From: Ottelia alismoides
Lineage: Eukaryota > Streptophyta > Magnoliopsida > Alismatales > Hydrocharitaceae
Reading direction: 5' to 3'
Assembly (NCBI GenBank): GCA_037367405.1
Contig: JAZKJV010002609.1
Coordinates: forward strand, 372,001 to 436,000
DNA length: 64,000 nucleotides
In this document: positions 44,196-55,472 of the stretch, in pieces
Numbering within the stretch: the stretch's first letter is position 1
Layout of the letters: each line of letters opens with the position of its first letter
Translations under genes and position numbers: made by a program
The notes under the pieces: generated by a model
Database searches by the model: none
What the model was told of the DNA's origin: nothing
Seen by the model: only the letters and a program-made list of their open reading frames with translations

Positions 44196-46398
44196 CAGTA
44201 CAACATTCGACTTACCGATGCCGTCCTGAACCTGGATACTGCTTTATCCTAGCCTTTACGCCCAGCTAGGGGCGTAAAATATAGCGCTTGTTGAGAGGCA
44301 CCTCAACATTGTACTCTTTTATATATACGTGCTTCGTCTTAGTTTGATCTTTCTTTCTTCCATTCTTGTTTCCACCCCAGGTCTCGCTCAGGATTATCTT
44401 TGCTATACTTAGGATATTCCTCATCCTAAGTATAGGGGGGTGGAAACACCGGGTTGTTCGTTCATTCTGTTCCATCACTTCTGTTGTTGCCTATACTTAA
44501 GGTTCTTCACCTTAAGTATAGGGGGAGTGATGCCCCTCCTTCTTGTATATATTTGTAATTTCTTCATGTCTTTCTACCCCTGTTTGGCTGCCTATACTTA
44601 GGGATATCTTACCCTAAGTATAGGGGGGGGGGGGGTAGACCCTGTACATTCTTCACTCGGTTTTCCCTTTGCTTACAGCCTGCTATACTTAGGATTATTT
44701 TATCCTAAGTATAGGGGGAGAAGCCGAGATCCTCTCGATTCTCTATTCATTCATTTGTCTTTGTATATAGCATCCCTTTTTTACTTCCCTATACTAAGCA
44801 CGAGTTATGTCTTCTTCATCGCGCTTGACCCTGAGGACATCGTTCGAGCTAAGTATAGGGGAGTGTGTATATATTTCATATATACTTTAGCCATAACTCA
44901 TACTTTGTGTGAGCGTGTAAATAAATAAAAATGGCTAAAAACCCAAAATTCACAAAAATTAAAAAATTTTCCCTGTAAATAATCATTCTCTTATTTGCAC
45001 ATACATTGCTATTGTACAAATTATTTTTGTAAAAATGTTTTCAAAAACTTTTTATGTAAAGTTTGTGTAAATATTTTCATATCAAAATTATGTATATAGT
45101 ACAAAATTTTTCCAAAATGTTTTGAAAATCAAAAGTTTGCAGAAATCTTGTGTAAATGTGTGTAAATATTTTGCAAAGCTTGCATTCATGCATACATCCA
45201 TGATTTCAAAACATTTTTCAAAAATTTTGCATGTTTGTAAAAATTGTGTAAATAACATCTTTGTATATACTTGTATATAGTTTTTCCTGGATTATAGTTG
45301 ACAATTAAACTAGCCTGGAATTAAATTGAGAAATGGAGCTTGATTAAGATCTTAATCCACCTAATTCTATGAGGGTAGTAGGGCTTAGGGTTAAGGCTTT
45401 TCAGGTCCATGGTGACTTAATTCTTTGAGTCCACTAGGCTATGATCACATGTCATCTCAATGAGCCTAAGTAGAGCACTTAACAACACACACATGACTCA
45501 TATAGACAATGGCTTTACTTGGACACCGCACTTGCACCGAGCTCTCTACGGATGAGGTGGTGAGGAGGCAGTCTTCCTTGACTTGGGGTAGCATATGAGG
45601 GTAGTACTTCTAGGAGGAACCTCTCTTCTTCTTTTAGTGAAGGAAGTGCGTCTCAACTTGGTCTGGTTGCCATGAGGTCCAACGTCAGGAGTTGTGGGTT
45701 GCAATAATGCTTCAAAAGAGGGATAGTCTACTGGCTCAAGAGGAAAAACTCCTTGTATATATGCTGCACATGTATATGTTGTATAGATGCACTTGAAAAA
45801 AATGCAAAAAGAAAATAACTCCAAAAAAGTAGTGGGTCTGATAGAAAATGATAATCCCACCGGAGTATGTATATAGTGCAAATAAGCAAAGCTTGAGACT
45901 CATGGATTTCACCTTATGTAGCTTGCAGCAGGGAGACTTAGCTACACTGGCCATGGTCCATTCTCTTCTTCCCCTCTTCTTGAGCTGGTTGAACTCGAAC
46001 TTAGAAGGGAATACCCCGCTTCTCGAGGAAAGAGTGGCCAGATTGAGGTCATAGAGTTACCTTGTTGGGGAGGGTTGTCAAGTTGCCACTTCTGAGGTGG
46101 AGATCTTATACTTCACATTCACAGTACAAGGAAAGATTCATGGTCTTCAGGGTTTGTGTTTGTAGACTTGTTCTGATCTGGATTGTTGAGGAGTCTAGGT
46201 TATAGATTAGTGGAACTTAGAGGCTGTTGAGTTTTAAACTTAAGTCCAAATAAGGTTCCGACACATTAATAATCCAAAGATCTGATTGAGCTCCATATTT
46301 CAATTTAATGAAGGCAAGTTTAATAATCAACCTTGATCCATGTACATTCTCCTCTTTTTCTTTTTCTTTTTCTTATTCACTTCTTTTTCAAATAAGTG
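44196..46398 (+). other. 3' untranslated region of element H
   Basis: This is non-coding. Four strong palindromes and one weak long-range one lie at 44403-44865, then AT-rich sequence. A block around 45330-45500 is shared with the 3' region of I. Short open frames on both strands at 45540-46060 have no domain. Confidence 0.75.
44403..44714 (+). repeat. Cluster of four polypurine-tract-like palindromes, element H
   Basis: Stems: 44403-44435 (CTATACTTAGGAT/ATCCTAAGTATAG), 44491-44521 (CTATACTTAAGG/CCTTAAGTATAG), 44592-44623 (CTATACTTAGGG/CCCTAAGTATAG) and 44683-44714 (CTATACTTAGGAT/ATCCTAAGTATAG). Each runs into five or more G, with a run of 13 G at 44623-44635. Arm differences are matched on the other side. 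Spacing is about 90-100 bp. A looser copy spans 44790-44865. Confidence 0.93.
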
Positions 46399-46434
46399 TT
46401 TGCTAAGGGACTAGCAAAGTTAAGTATAGGGGGG
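46399..46434 (+). promoter_or_regulatory. Pre-tract hairpin and polypurine tract, element H
   Basis: TTTGCTA/TAGCAAA (46399-46405 and 46412-46418) pair around AGGGAC. AAGTATAGGGGGG follows and abuts the 3' LTR at 46435. The G run is the expected plus-strand primer in Ty3/gypsy replication. Confidence 0.85.
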
Positions 46435-49400
46435 TGATGAATACCCATTCATCACTCTTTATTCTTATATTTTAGCTACAAAAACCTTTGCAAATACATG
46501 TAGATATCTGTAAATATTAATAAATAGCAAATTGCATGCATTGTATAAAATATAATAATTAGCATGTTTTTGTGCAAAAATAAAATAATAAAGAAATAAA
46601 AAAATAGGGAGAAATTTAGAATAAATATTGAGCGACCTAATCCCTAGGGAGGGCTCAGCATGGGCCTGACTGCATAAAAACCCAAGTAGAGAGAGATAAG
46701 GAAGCTCATGTGTGTATATACCTGCAATTAAATAAAAATAAATATTTTCCTCTAAAAATAAAAATAAATTGGGTTTGTATTTATATGTATATATTTGTAA
46801 ATACAAAATCAAAATAAAAATAAGAAAATTAAAAAGAAATTAAAAATGCTTCCACCTTGTATATATTCATCATGTACATAAGACCACTTAGCTATTTATT
46901 TATCCCTATCAATAAATAATTTAAAACCTCATAAAACTTGTATATATCCTATATTTCATGGTGTAAATAAATAAAATAAAAACCATTAAACAAAAATAAA
47001 ATAAAAAGAACAAAAATGAAAATCAAAATAAACATTGTATATAGACCTTGTATATAATTGTATATAACTATTTATTTAACCCTTGTACATAAATAATAAA
47101 AATAAAATAAAAACATCAAAATATTCCAAATTTTATTCTATAAATAAATAAAATATAAAATTGGGATAAAAATGCACAAAAATAATTAATTAAAAATCAA
47201 AAATTAAAAATTCAATATTGTATATATACCTATACATGGTACTATATTGTATATACCTTATTTTTATTTCAAAGAAATAATTAAAAATCACAAAAAAATA
47301 GTTTAAAATAAAAGAAACATTTTTCATGTTTTGACTTTTGTGAAATTTGACCTATTTCTATTTATTATTTAATGTACAAAATATGAATAATTGGCAGGCT
47401 CTGATTGGTCCACGGGGGATGTTGACCCCCGGTCAACACTCCCCCAGGACCACCAGAGCCGGGTTTGACGCACCCGACCCGATTTCTCAGACTTTTCCTC
47501 GCTCATGCCGATCTCCAAATCCGTGAATCCTGGGCTCCATTTGCTCCTCGATCATCCCTGATCCATGCCCGGTAGAGGTTCTTGGGATCCGCGCTCCGAT
47601 CTGCACGCCCGACACCCAGTTAGCCGGACCCCTAGGCGTATATAGTCTGAGATCCGCCCGCTCTTTCAAGCATCTTTGGCTCATGCATTCTCCACCCCAG
47701 GACCTCCACCATCTCCGCCTGAGTGACAGCAGTCGGCAGGTGGTGTTGCAGCGAGGAGAGGGTGATCGGACCATCGATCCGATGACTTAGCGCTGTCGTG
47801 CGCCGCCCAGACGTGGTGCTCGAGCCTCGGGCATCGACGGCCCTCGAGGATAGGACCTAGAGCTCCGTCATATCATTCCCAGTCGACATCGAGCATCAGG
47901 TATCCTTCTTCCCTTCTCTCTTTAGCTAATTTTGATTTACGCCCAAATCGCCCCATCGCCGACGACCCTCGATTCCGACCACCCTCGTCCACATCTCGAC
48001 CATCGGATTCGACCATCACCTTCGTGCTTCTTCCAAGCACATTCTCCACCCCTTCGTTCAACCCAGTTCGCACAGGAACTGGGATTGGAGCTCCACCGTC
48101 GTCGCTTCGCCGGAGCTCCCCCATCTCGATGCATCGTTCTCCCCCATCACCTCTAACCGGGTCGAGGCACTTTGCCCTCGACCCAGGAGTCTGTTGCGCC
48201 ATTTTGCAGGTCAAGGAAAGCCCATATGAGGGCTTGAACGTTCAGGAGTAGCAGCTCCAGCTCTGCCTGGGTCGTCGGACCAGCTCCGACGCCCCCAGCA
48301 TCATCGGAGGCCCTCTTCAGACGCGGGAGGCTCTGGCACTTCTTCTCCGATCACCAGTAGCCCCCGAGGAGGACCACAGTGCGTGTACTGGGCCGGCGAA
48401 GTTTGCCGGCCACATGTTCTTCATGGATCCTCCCCGACCGTCCATCCTCTAGCCGCTCCAGATCTGACCAGCACCGTCCGATCGAGGCCAGGGTTTTGTC
48501 ACCAGCAGCCGACGCCTAATCGACACTTGGCGAGCCCCCGAGCGTTCATTCGTCATTAGATTTGAGATCAGAGCTCATCTGGAGCGTCCGTCAGCTGTAG
48601 CGCGCCTCAGCCACACGATCACCACGTGGCGCGTCCTCCACCCTCGGATAATAAGTGGGGTAATATCACTTAGGCCCCCCTTCCTTTTTGTTTTTAATAG
48701 ATAGCCCTGTAAATATTTTATAGCTTTTATTTTAGTTTGGTAAATTGCATAGAGGACCTTGTCATTTATTTTAATTGCACTTATACCCCTATACGTTGTG
48801 GGACACGTGCTTCGACACGTGATTTCTTGGGAAAATTGCATGTATGGGCCTGATGTTTTAAGGTGGTCTTGAATGAAAATATCTTTTTAATATTTGCACA
48901 TATACCCCTGTGAACGTTTTATTTCCACATGTGCCGAATTTCTTGGGTTAATTGCAAATAGTCCCCTGGACTTTTAGCACCTGTTGCTAAAAAGCCCTCG
49001 GAACTATTTTATTTACATTTAGGTCCCTGAGTGCCCCAGACACGTGTATAGCGCGTGCGGATCTGGGAATTTTGCACCGGACCCCCTTGGGTTTCTTGGA
49101 TTGTTACTTTTAGGCCCCCAGAGTATATTATTATGACAAATAGGTCCCTGTGACTATGGGCTTGTATTTGTTGTAAATAAAATATCAAATATCATCCAAA
49201 TTACGTGAAAATTTGACACGTGGCTCGTGCCACTGTGAAGAATATTCTCTAAATTTTTGGAAATTTTTGGAGCCCATTTATTATTTTTAAAAATTCAAAA
49301 ACATCTATTTTTCTTACTGTCCAGATATCAAATTCACAAAAAAAATATTGAAACGTCTTTAAAAATTAAAAAAAATAGATTTTGTTTATTTTGTTGAGTT

Positions 49401-50109
49401 TGATTTTCTGACCAAGTTTGGTCATTTTTGGATTTATAAAATTTATAAAAATTAAAAACACTGAAAAACTTACAAAAATTCCTAATAAATCATAGAATAA
49501 TAAAAATTAATAAATTCAGTATCTGATTTTCCCTTTTTATCCATATTTTACATGAAAAATACCTTCAGGCTCTGCTGAGACCATTTTAGATTTTATTTTA
49601 ATCTTAAGAGCTCGGCTGGACAGTGACCCTTATTTTCAGTCTTATTTTACTTTTATAAAATCCTATAAAAATCAGAAAAATACCAAAAATTAACCAAAAA
49701 CATAAAAAATATAAAAAACATAAAAATATTTTTGTTTGAATTTTTGGACTAATTTGGAGTGATTAAATAATTGTGTGAAGTTGCTTGTTTCCTTTGTTTT
49801 CCTATTTTCTTTATTATTTAAAAATCCAAAAAAATTATAAAAATATTAAAAACCCACCAAAAATAATTTTCTTTTATTTGTTTTCATTTTTGACTACTTC
49901 GTAGGCCGCAAGGCCATCACGTGCTCCTTGAGTTCGACCCTGGTCGCTATACCAGGTTAATCTAACAGCGAGACTGTTATCTTGAGTTTTATTGTGTTTT
50001 GATCTTTATTTGGTGGTCTGATCTTCTTCTTGTTGAGCACCCGAGCGACTGAGGTCGCAACGACCGCTTCTGATTTATCTACCTTAGTTGCTCGGATTTT
50101 GGCTCATCA
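46435..50109 (+). repeat. 3' LTR of element H (3,675 bp)
   Basis: It is a close copy of 36919-40597 over its whole length, with the same palindromic start and GGCTCATCA end, followed by GCCGC. Confidence 0.94.
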
Positions 50110-50357
50110 GCCGCGTATAATTAGAAAGTTTTAATCACCAATAAAATCGTCAAGATAATAAACCAACCTCGGTTGGTTCCATGTGTGAGTTGGTGAAATT
50201 GAAGGGTCTTGCTTGTTTGATTGAGCCATGTTTGCTCTGACACCCTCCCCTGAGCCTTAGTCACTCCATCCATCTCCACAGATTCATCTACTCACTTGCA
50301 TATCCATCCTTCTTCTTAGTTCACCACGGGTCTCTCCCAGCATCAAATTTCGATCTT

Positions 50358-50464
50358 TATACTTAGGCTAATCTCAGCCTAAGTATAGGGGGAACCGAGT
50401 CCCCGTGATTTTCTCTACTCATCCTTCCTTGCCTTTATACTTAGGTTTTTCTAACCTAAGTATA
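50358..50464 (+). repeat. Two polypurine-tract-like palindromes, element G
   Basis: TATACTTAGGCT/AGCCTAAGTATA (50358-50387) and TATACTTAGGTT/AACCTAAGTATA (50436-50464) are both perfect 12-bp stems followed by GGGGG. Compared with H the inner bases changed on both arms, so pairing is kept. An unpaired half-arm with a G run lies at about 50553-50571. Confidence 0.92.
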
Positions 50465-50960
50465 GGGGGAGCCCCTCTTAGCTCCCGTATATTTATCTAT
50501 ATTTAAATAGACCTATGGACTTGTATCATCTAGTTCTATGAGGACATAGCAAGTTTAAGTATGGGGGGGTATATCGTATATACAGTATATTTACTTTAGC
50601 TATAATCTGAACATTTTGAAAAATTTAAAACTTTTAGCTAAAGTAAAATCCTTTGAACTAAGAAGACTCCAATGTTTTCACGGCTTTTTCTATATTATGT
50701 TACGTTATTTTTATAAAAATATTTTCGAAAATGATTTGAAAAATGAGTTTTTCTTGTTTTGAAAAGTCCTTTGAAAATGTTTTGAAAATTTTATCTGTGT
50801 GACATGATATTGAAATCTCTTTTCAAGGAAAGTTGAGTCTAACAATTGTTTTAACCTTTAAATTAAAATCCATAAAAATAAGAAAAATCCAAAAAATCCT
50901 TTAGGAGTCATTAGTGACTACTAAGCCCAATTAAGTAGCCGCGTTCAGTGATGGTTCGCC

Positions 50961-51055
50961 CTTAGCAGATTGGATGGTTTAGAGGACATCGCGTAAGGGC
51001 CCATCCTCAAGCAACGGGCTCTGGCATGTACTTACATCCATACTGGCTGAATGCA
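50961..51055 (+). repeat. Leader-like module displaced into the 3' region of G
   Basis: The segment with CTTAGCAGATTGGATGGTTT, AGAGGACATCGCGTAAGG, CATCCTCAAG and CATACTGGCTGAATGC aligns with the leader of A (minus strand, about 4405-4290) and of C (about 19930-19850). In A and C it lies between primer site and gag; here it is downstream of the palindromes. Confidence 0.75.
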
Positions 51056-52346
51056 GATGCATCTACTTAATTAAGTTTAGGCAGTCCTAATATCTCTTGA
51101 AGCTTTCAAAAAAAAGAGTTTTTTGAATGAAGGAGTTGGATTAATCCTCTACTTTCACACTTCCACCCAGGATCTGAAATGTTCAAGGAAACTTAGTTTT
51201 ATGAGGTCTTGAGATTTTAGGTTAACCAACCTTAACCATCAGGGTCTATGACTTAATCACCCATATTCTCCTACTTTTCTAGATTTTCATGCTATATTTC
51301 ATGCTTAATCTCATACCTTTAAGAATATGATCAGCACATCACATGCACGACTGCAGTTTTGATGAGATGAGTTGACTTCTCACCTGAGGTATTGGGATGA
51401 GGGATTTGAGTCTGGACTTGATCTAATGATGCTCGAGGATGGGATAAAATCTTTGAAGGCTTCATGAAACCTGAGTGTCAGCAATTTTAGCCAGTATGAG
51501 AACTTGGTTCTTATACTAATCTCTTGACATTGACCTAAGTGCCAGGGTGTGAAATAAATAAAAAATTATCAATGTGCGCCAATACTTGGTAAAAGCAGTG
51601 GAGATAGCCAAAAATTATACAAATCAATGAAATGTTGAAGAAAAGCTCACATTTCACAAAGTCAAATATCAAAGAGCTTCCACCAAAGACGAGCTCTCCC
51701 AACCATTTCAAAGTGTCCACTTGGACCACCGCTATTAGGACCAAGAGTCAGGCTTGCACCAAAAAAGGGCTCTGCATTGTAAATGCTACAAGTCTGGATG
51801 TCGAAGGTACGATAGGTACTCAAAAAAGACACACCTCGTTGTATTCCCAGGAAAATAAGTGCAGACGACTCCAACTTCTCTTGACGGACGCACTAATCAA
51901 CACCAAAAAAATTGTGTTGCGTAATAAGGCACTGAGAGAATCCTTGTTCCAATAAGAGGGAGAGAAGAAATGACACAATCCCACACCCTCCATTACTGGC
52001 CTTCCATCTACATTTTTCAGTTTGACAACTAAAGAGACGGTGGACTGAACGCAAGAGTTGCTTTATTCCCTAGTGTTGAGGATTGGGTCCTTAAGAGAGT
52101 TTTTCAGACCAAGACCTTGTGTGAAGATTTGACTCTACTCTTGTGAACGCAGCCAACACTAAAGATCATACCCTTAGTCTATATTTATATCCGAGAGAGT
52201 CTGGAAAATTAGAGGAATTGGGTGCCTCTTATTTAAGGCTGGGTTGAGCTCTAAAATTTTGGACCTCTAAAGTTGAGTAGACTTGAACAGATTGGATCCT
52301 ATACTCACATGCACAAGGTGGTTAATCCAGTTTATTCATTCTCTTT

Positions 52347-52382
52347 TATGCTCGGGGACGAGCATAGTTTAAGTATAGGGGG
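52347..52382 (+). promoter_or_regulatory. Pre-tract hairpin and polypurine tract, element G
   Basis: TATGCTC/GAGCATA pair perfectly around GGGGAC (52347-52366). AAGTATAGGGGG follows and abuts the 3' LTR at 52383. Several bases of the stem differ from H while pairing is preserved. Confidence 0.87.
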
Positions 52383-55300
52383 TGATGAAACTCGATTTCA
52401 TCATCTTAATTTTCCATTATTAACTCCCTTACTTAAAAGTGCATCAATAAAAACCAGATATTGTCATGTGTTTATCAGAGTCCTGAATAAATTACAAATC
52501 ACAAAAAAAAATGTCAAAATTAAAATTCGTGGTATTTTTAGCCTTAAAAATACCCTCAAAAATATTTTTTATCTTCAGATGACCTCATCTCCATTTCTAG
52601 TCAACATGAAACTTGTATATCTCATTGAGATCTACAACTTTTATGTTTTGAGTTTTCCCGAATTCGGATATTTGCTCCTTCATATCCTATCATCTTCTTC
52701 GGAAAAACCCGATTGGGCCACATGGCTCATTCTGCTTGAGCCACGTGGCCGCCCATCCTCATGCCACGCCACCTCCGCCAGTCACCGTTAGATGAAGGCC
52801 TGGAGCCTTGATCCTCTCCATCCATTCCGCATGTAATATCAGCCGTCTGATCAAGCTCTGGATCTCATCTAAGCCGCACGTATCCACCTTTTCCTGCTTA
52901 CGCCACTTGTCAGGTCCTCCACCATCGTAACATCGTATGGAGATGAGATCTCCACCTCACACTCCTACTGTCTTTTCAGCCCTTCGATCACAAACCCTAC
53001 TCCCTCATTGCCGTTCATTTTCGCCTACATGAGCGCCCGCCACATGACGCTTTGTGCACCTCAGGATCACCTCTATCTCAACCGTTCACTTCACCCATAT
53101 TCTCCACCCTCCGATCGCCTTTATCAAAGTCATCACCACCGTCCGCCAGTGCTCACTCCACCGCACGACACATGTCGATATCCTGGCCCTTCAATCATGC
53201 CGCCCTCGATCTCATCAAAGCTGTTCTTAGGCGCTTCGATCCAGGTCGTTAGATATCACGATCCAAGGGCAGAACATCATCGTCAACCTCCGGGTGCCCC
53301 TCACTCGCATGTTTTCCACTTCGTGTGGCTACCTCACCCTTCCTATTTCCCCCACCGTTCCTGACGACTCCCTCTCTCTCTCTAACCACCCCACGACCGA
53401 GCCCACTCAACCACGGCCCTCGCCGGTGTCTCCACTAACCACGATCCCCTCTCATCTGCTCCACGATCCCCACTCAAACCACGTCGGCCACCACTTGAAT
53501 TGCCGAACCTCGTCCTTCAAATAACCCCACTCCCTCGCCTGCCGATTTCGTCCACCTTTATGCGGGGGGAAGGCCCAGCCCTCCTCCATCTCCCTGTGAC
53601 AAAGGGAGGTGGAGGATCGAGCGAAGACGACCTATCTTCCCCGGTGAAACCCGCCGACCTCCATGGCGGCATCGCGGAGCCTCGAGCCCGCTTGAGCTGC
53701 CTCCATTGGCTGAGGAGGTCTAGCGAAGACCAAAGCTCCTCCCTGTAGCTTGCGCACAAGCTCTACGCTCCGCCATAGCCAGGTAAGAACTTTTGATCTT
53801 CTCTTTGTTTTTCTGTCCTTCTTCTCGAAATTAATTAGGTCACAAGTTTCCACTTTTGCTGTCCATGGATCACCTCTCGAGCACCACCTGACATCCACTG
53901 TTCCTGCGCCACTTCCCAGTCATCCTCTTCTTCCTCCAGTCCCCTGATTGCTTCCGACCCATCTCCTCTGACCTCCGTGGCGGAGGAGCTCTGAGCTTCC
54001 GCCTTCTTCGCTCACAGAGCTTCCATCCCACTCACGCAAACACATTCCCCTCGCTTCGGTGGTTGTACTAACCATGCATGTATTAGCGACTTCAATGGTC
54101 GGAAGGCTTCACTGGAGCTTCTTCATCGAGCTCGCCTCTGACATCTTTGCTCTGCCTGCCTCCTCCAAGATGACCAGCATCTCCACCGAGCTTCAACGAT
54201 TCACTCTAGCCATCCAGGATCGGTCGCGGGCCTTTACTGAGCACTAGCAACGACGGCGGAGCTGGAGCTGACTCGTCGGAGGTCAGACTCCTCCGCCAGC
54301 GGGAGACGAAGGACGAAGTATAGAACCCGTTGGATGTTTTCAGCCCAGCAACAATCCAACGGTTTACCTGATGACACGATGACATCTTTGCCCGCTACAA
54401 AATCCGTCTGATCTTGATGATCAGACGGTCCAGCTTCAACCACGTGTACACTTCAACATTAGAGCTGCCCCCGAGCCCCGAACCTCCAGGCTTGTGACTC
54501 TCGAGCCTGTCTGGGGTTCCGAGCCAACCTGAGCCTCCTCTGAACCGAGCTGAAGCTACTCCGAGCCTCATATATGATCCGAGCCTGGAAGAGCATGTGC
54601 ACAGCACGTGCCTTCTGGGTAATTTGCAAGGAGGCCCCACCGACTTCTTCAATTTGCATTCAGGTCCTGATAGCACGTGCAACACACGCGCACCTGGGGT
54701 ATTTTGCAGTTAAGCCCTCGTGGGTTTTCAAAATTGCAAAAATACCCCTGTGTGTGTGAGTCATTTACAGGGAAGGTCCCAAACTTTTTCATATTTACAT
54801 TTTAGTCCCTCCAGGGACCTATTTGTATTTATCTTTTCATGTTTTCTTACATTTATGCCTTTGTCTTCTTTCATGCGTATCTTGAGCTTCGTAACTCCGT
54901 TTCAGTTGATTTCAGTGGTATTTTGAAGCTCTTCTCGTTGTATTCCTTATGGCATGCTTTTATTTTAGGTTTGACACTATGAACTGTAATGCATTATTTT
55001 ATTGTCTAAGTGTCCTGATTTCCATTTTGCTCATGTCTAATTGCTATTTGAATGAATAAGTGCTTCGTTATTTGACACTGATTTAACTCGTCTTTTTATG
55101 GCTCAAATACTTCGGATTCAGGGCTTGTTTGCATTTCATATCATCACCTTTATTTGCATGATTAAAATAAAATAAATTAATGCATGTTTTATATTTGTTT
55201 GTTGCATTGTCTCGTCTTTGTCCTTTAGCATTGTTTGACCTTTTCTCTTTAACTCAACACTTAATAAATAGATAAAAATCTGGAGAAAACGAGAGAGGCT

Positions 55301-55472
55301 CGTGTCCTTGAGTTCAACCTTGGTTTCTTGCCAAGTAAAATAAAAATACGACTGTCTGATTCTTTTGACATATCAATTAGATGGTCTTTTGATGAACCTA
55401 GTTCGGCATGACTACAATGACATCTTAAGTATTAATTCCACAATATTAAAGGGTCGAATCAGCGATTTATCA
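52383..55472 (+). repeat. 3' LTR of element G (3,090 bp)
   Basis: It is homologous to 32932-36026 throughout. It starts with TGATGAAA/TTTCATCA arms (loop CTCGA instead of CTCAA) and ends GATTTATCA, followed by GACCA. The splice-donor-like CAGGTAAG is kept at 53781. Confidence 0.92.

Larger units (their letters stand above)
36919..50109 (+). mobile_element. Element H: complete LTR element with gag-like ORF only
   Basis: It has two LTRs (36919-40597 and 46435-50109) and the duplication GCCGC on both sides (36914-36918 and 50110-50114). A tRNA-Asp primer site, leader, one gag-like frame, 3' untranslated region and polypurine tract are in order. No protease, reverse transcriptase, RNase H or integrase is present in the 5.8-kb interior. 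The LTRs differ at 4 of about 150 positions in the stretch I compared, so this is the youngest insertion of the right stack. It needs proteins from another element. Confidence 0.93.
50110..52382 (+). other. Element G interior after H: rest of leader and 3' untranslated region
   Basis: It begins with the target duplication of H, then the leader stem-loop AACCA/TGGTT (50161-50178) and GTTGGTGAA. Only about 180 bases later come the 3' palindromes, so gag and pol are absent. A misplaced leader-like module (50961-51055) follows, then AT-rich 3' sequence. An open frame at 51632-51955 has no recognised domain. Confidence 0.8.
32932..55472 (+). mobile_element. Element G: LTR element without gag or pol
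   Basis: It has two LTRs (32932-36026 and 52383-55472) and the 5-bp duplication GACCA on both sides (32927-32931 and 55473-55477). A mutated tRNA-Asp primer site, leader, 3' palindromes and polypurine tract are present. The internal region without H is only about 3.2 kb, and I see no gag, protease, reverse transcriptase or integrase block in any frame. The LTRs differ by roughly 11% in a 150-base stretch I compared, so G is clearly older than H, which is inserted in its leader. Confidence 0.9.

Noticed and set aside
44403..44714. Regularly spaced palindromes as a CRISPR-like array
   Set aside because: Plant retroelement context, unequal spacing, variable arms and no associated genes; they belong to the retroelement 3' region.
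45546..46054. Short frames in the H 3' region as an env-like gene
   Set aside because: Frames are short, on both strands, and without signal peptide plus membrane pattern; G and I show no comparable frame at the same place.
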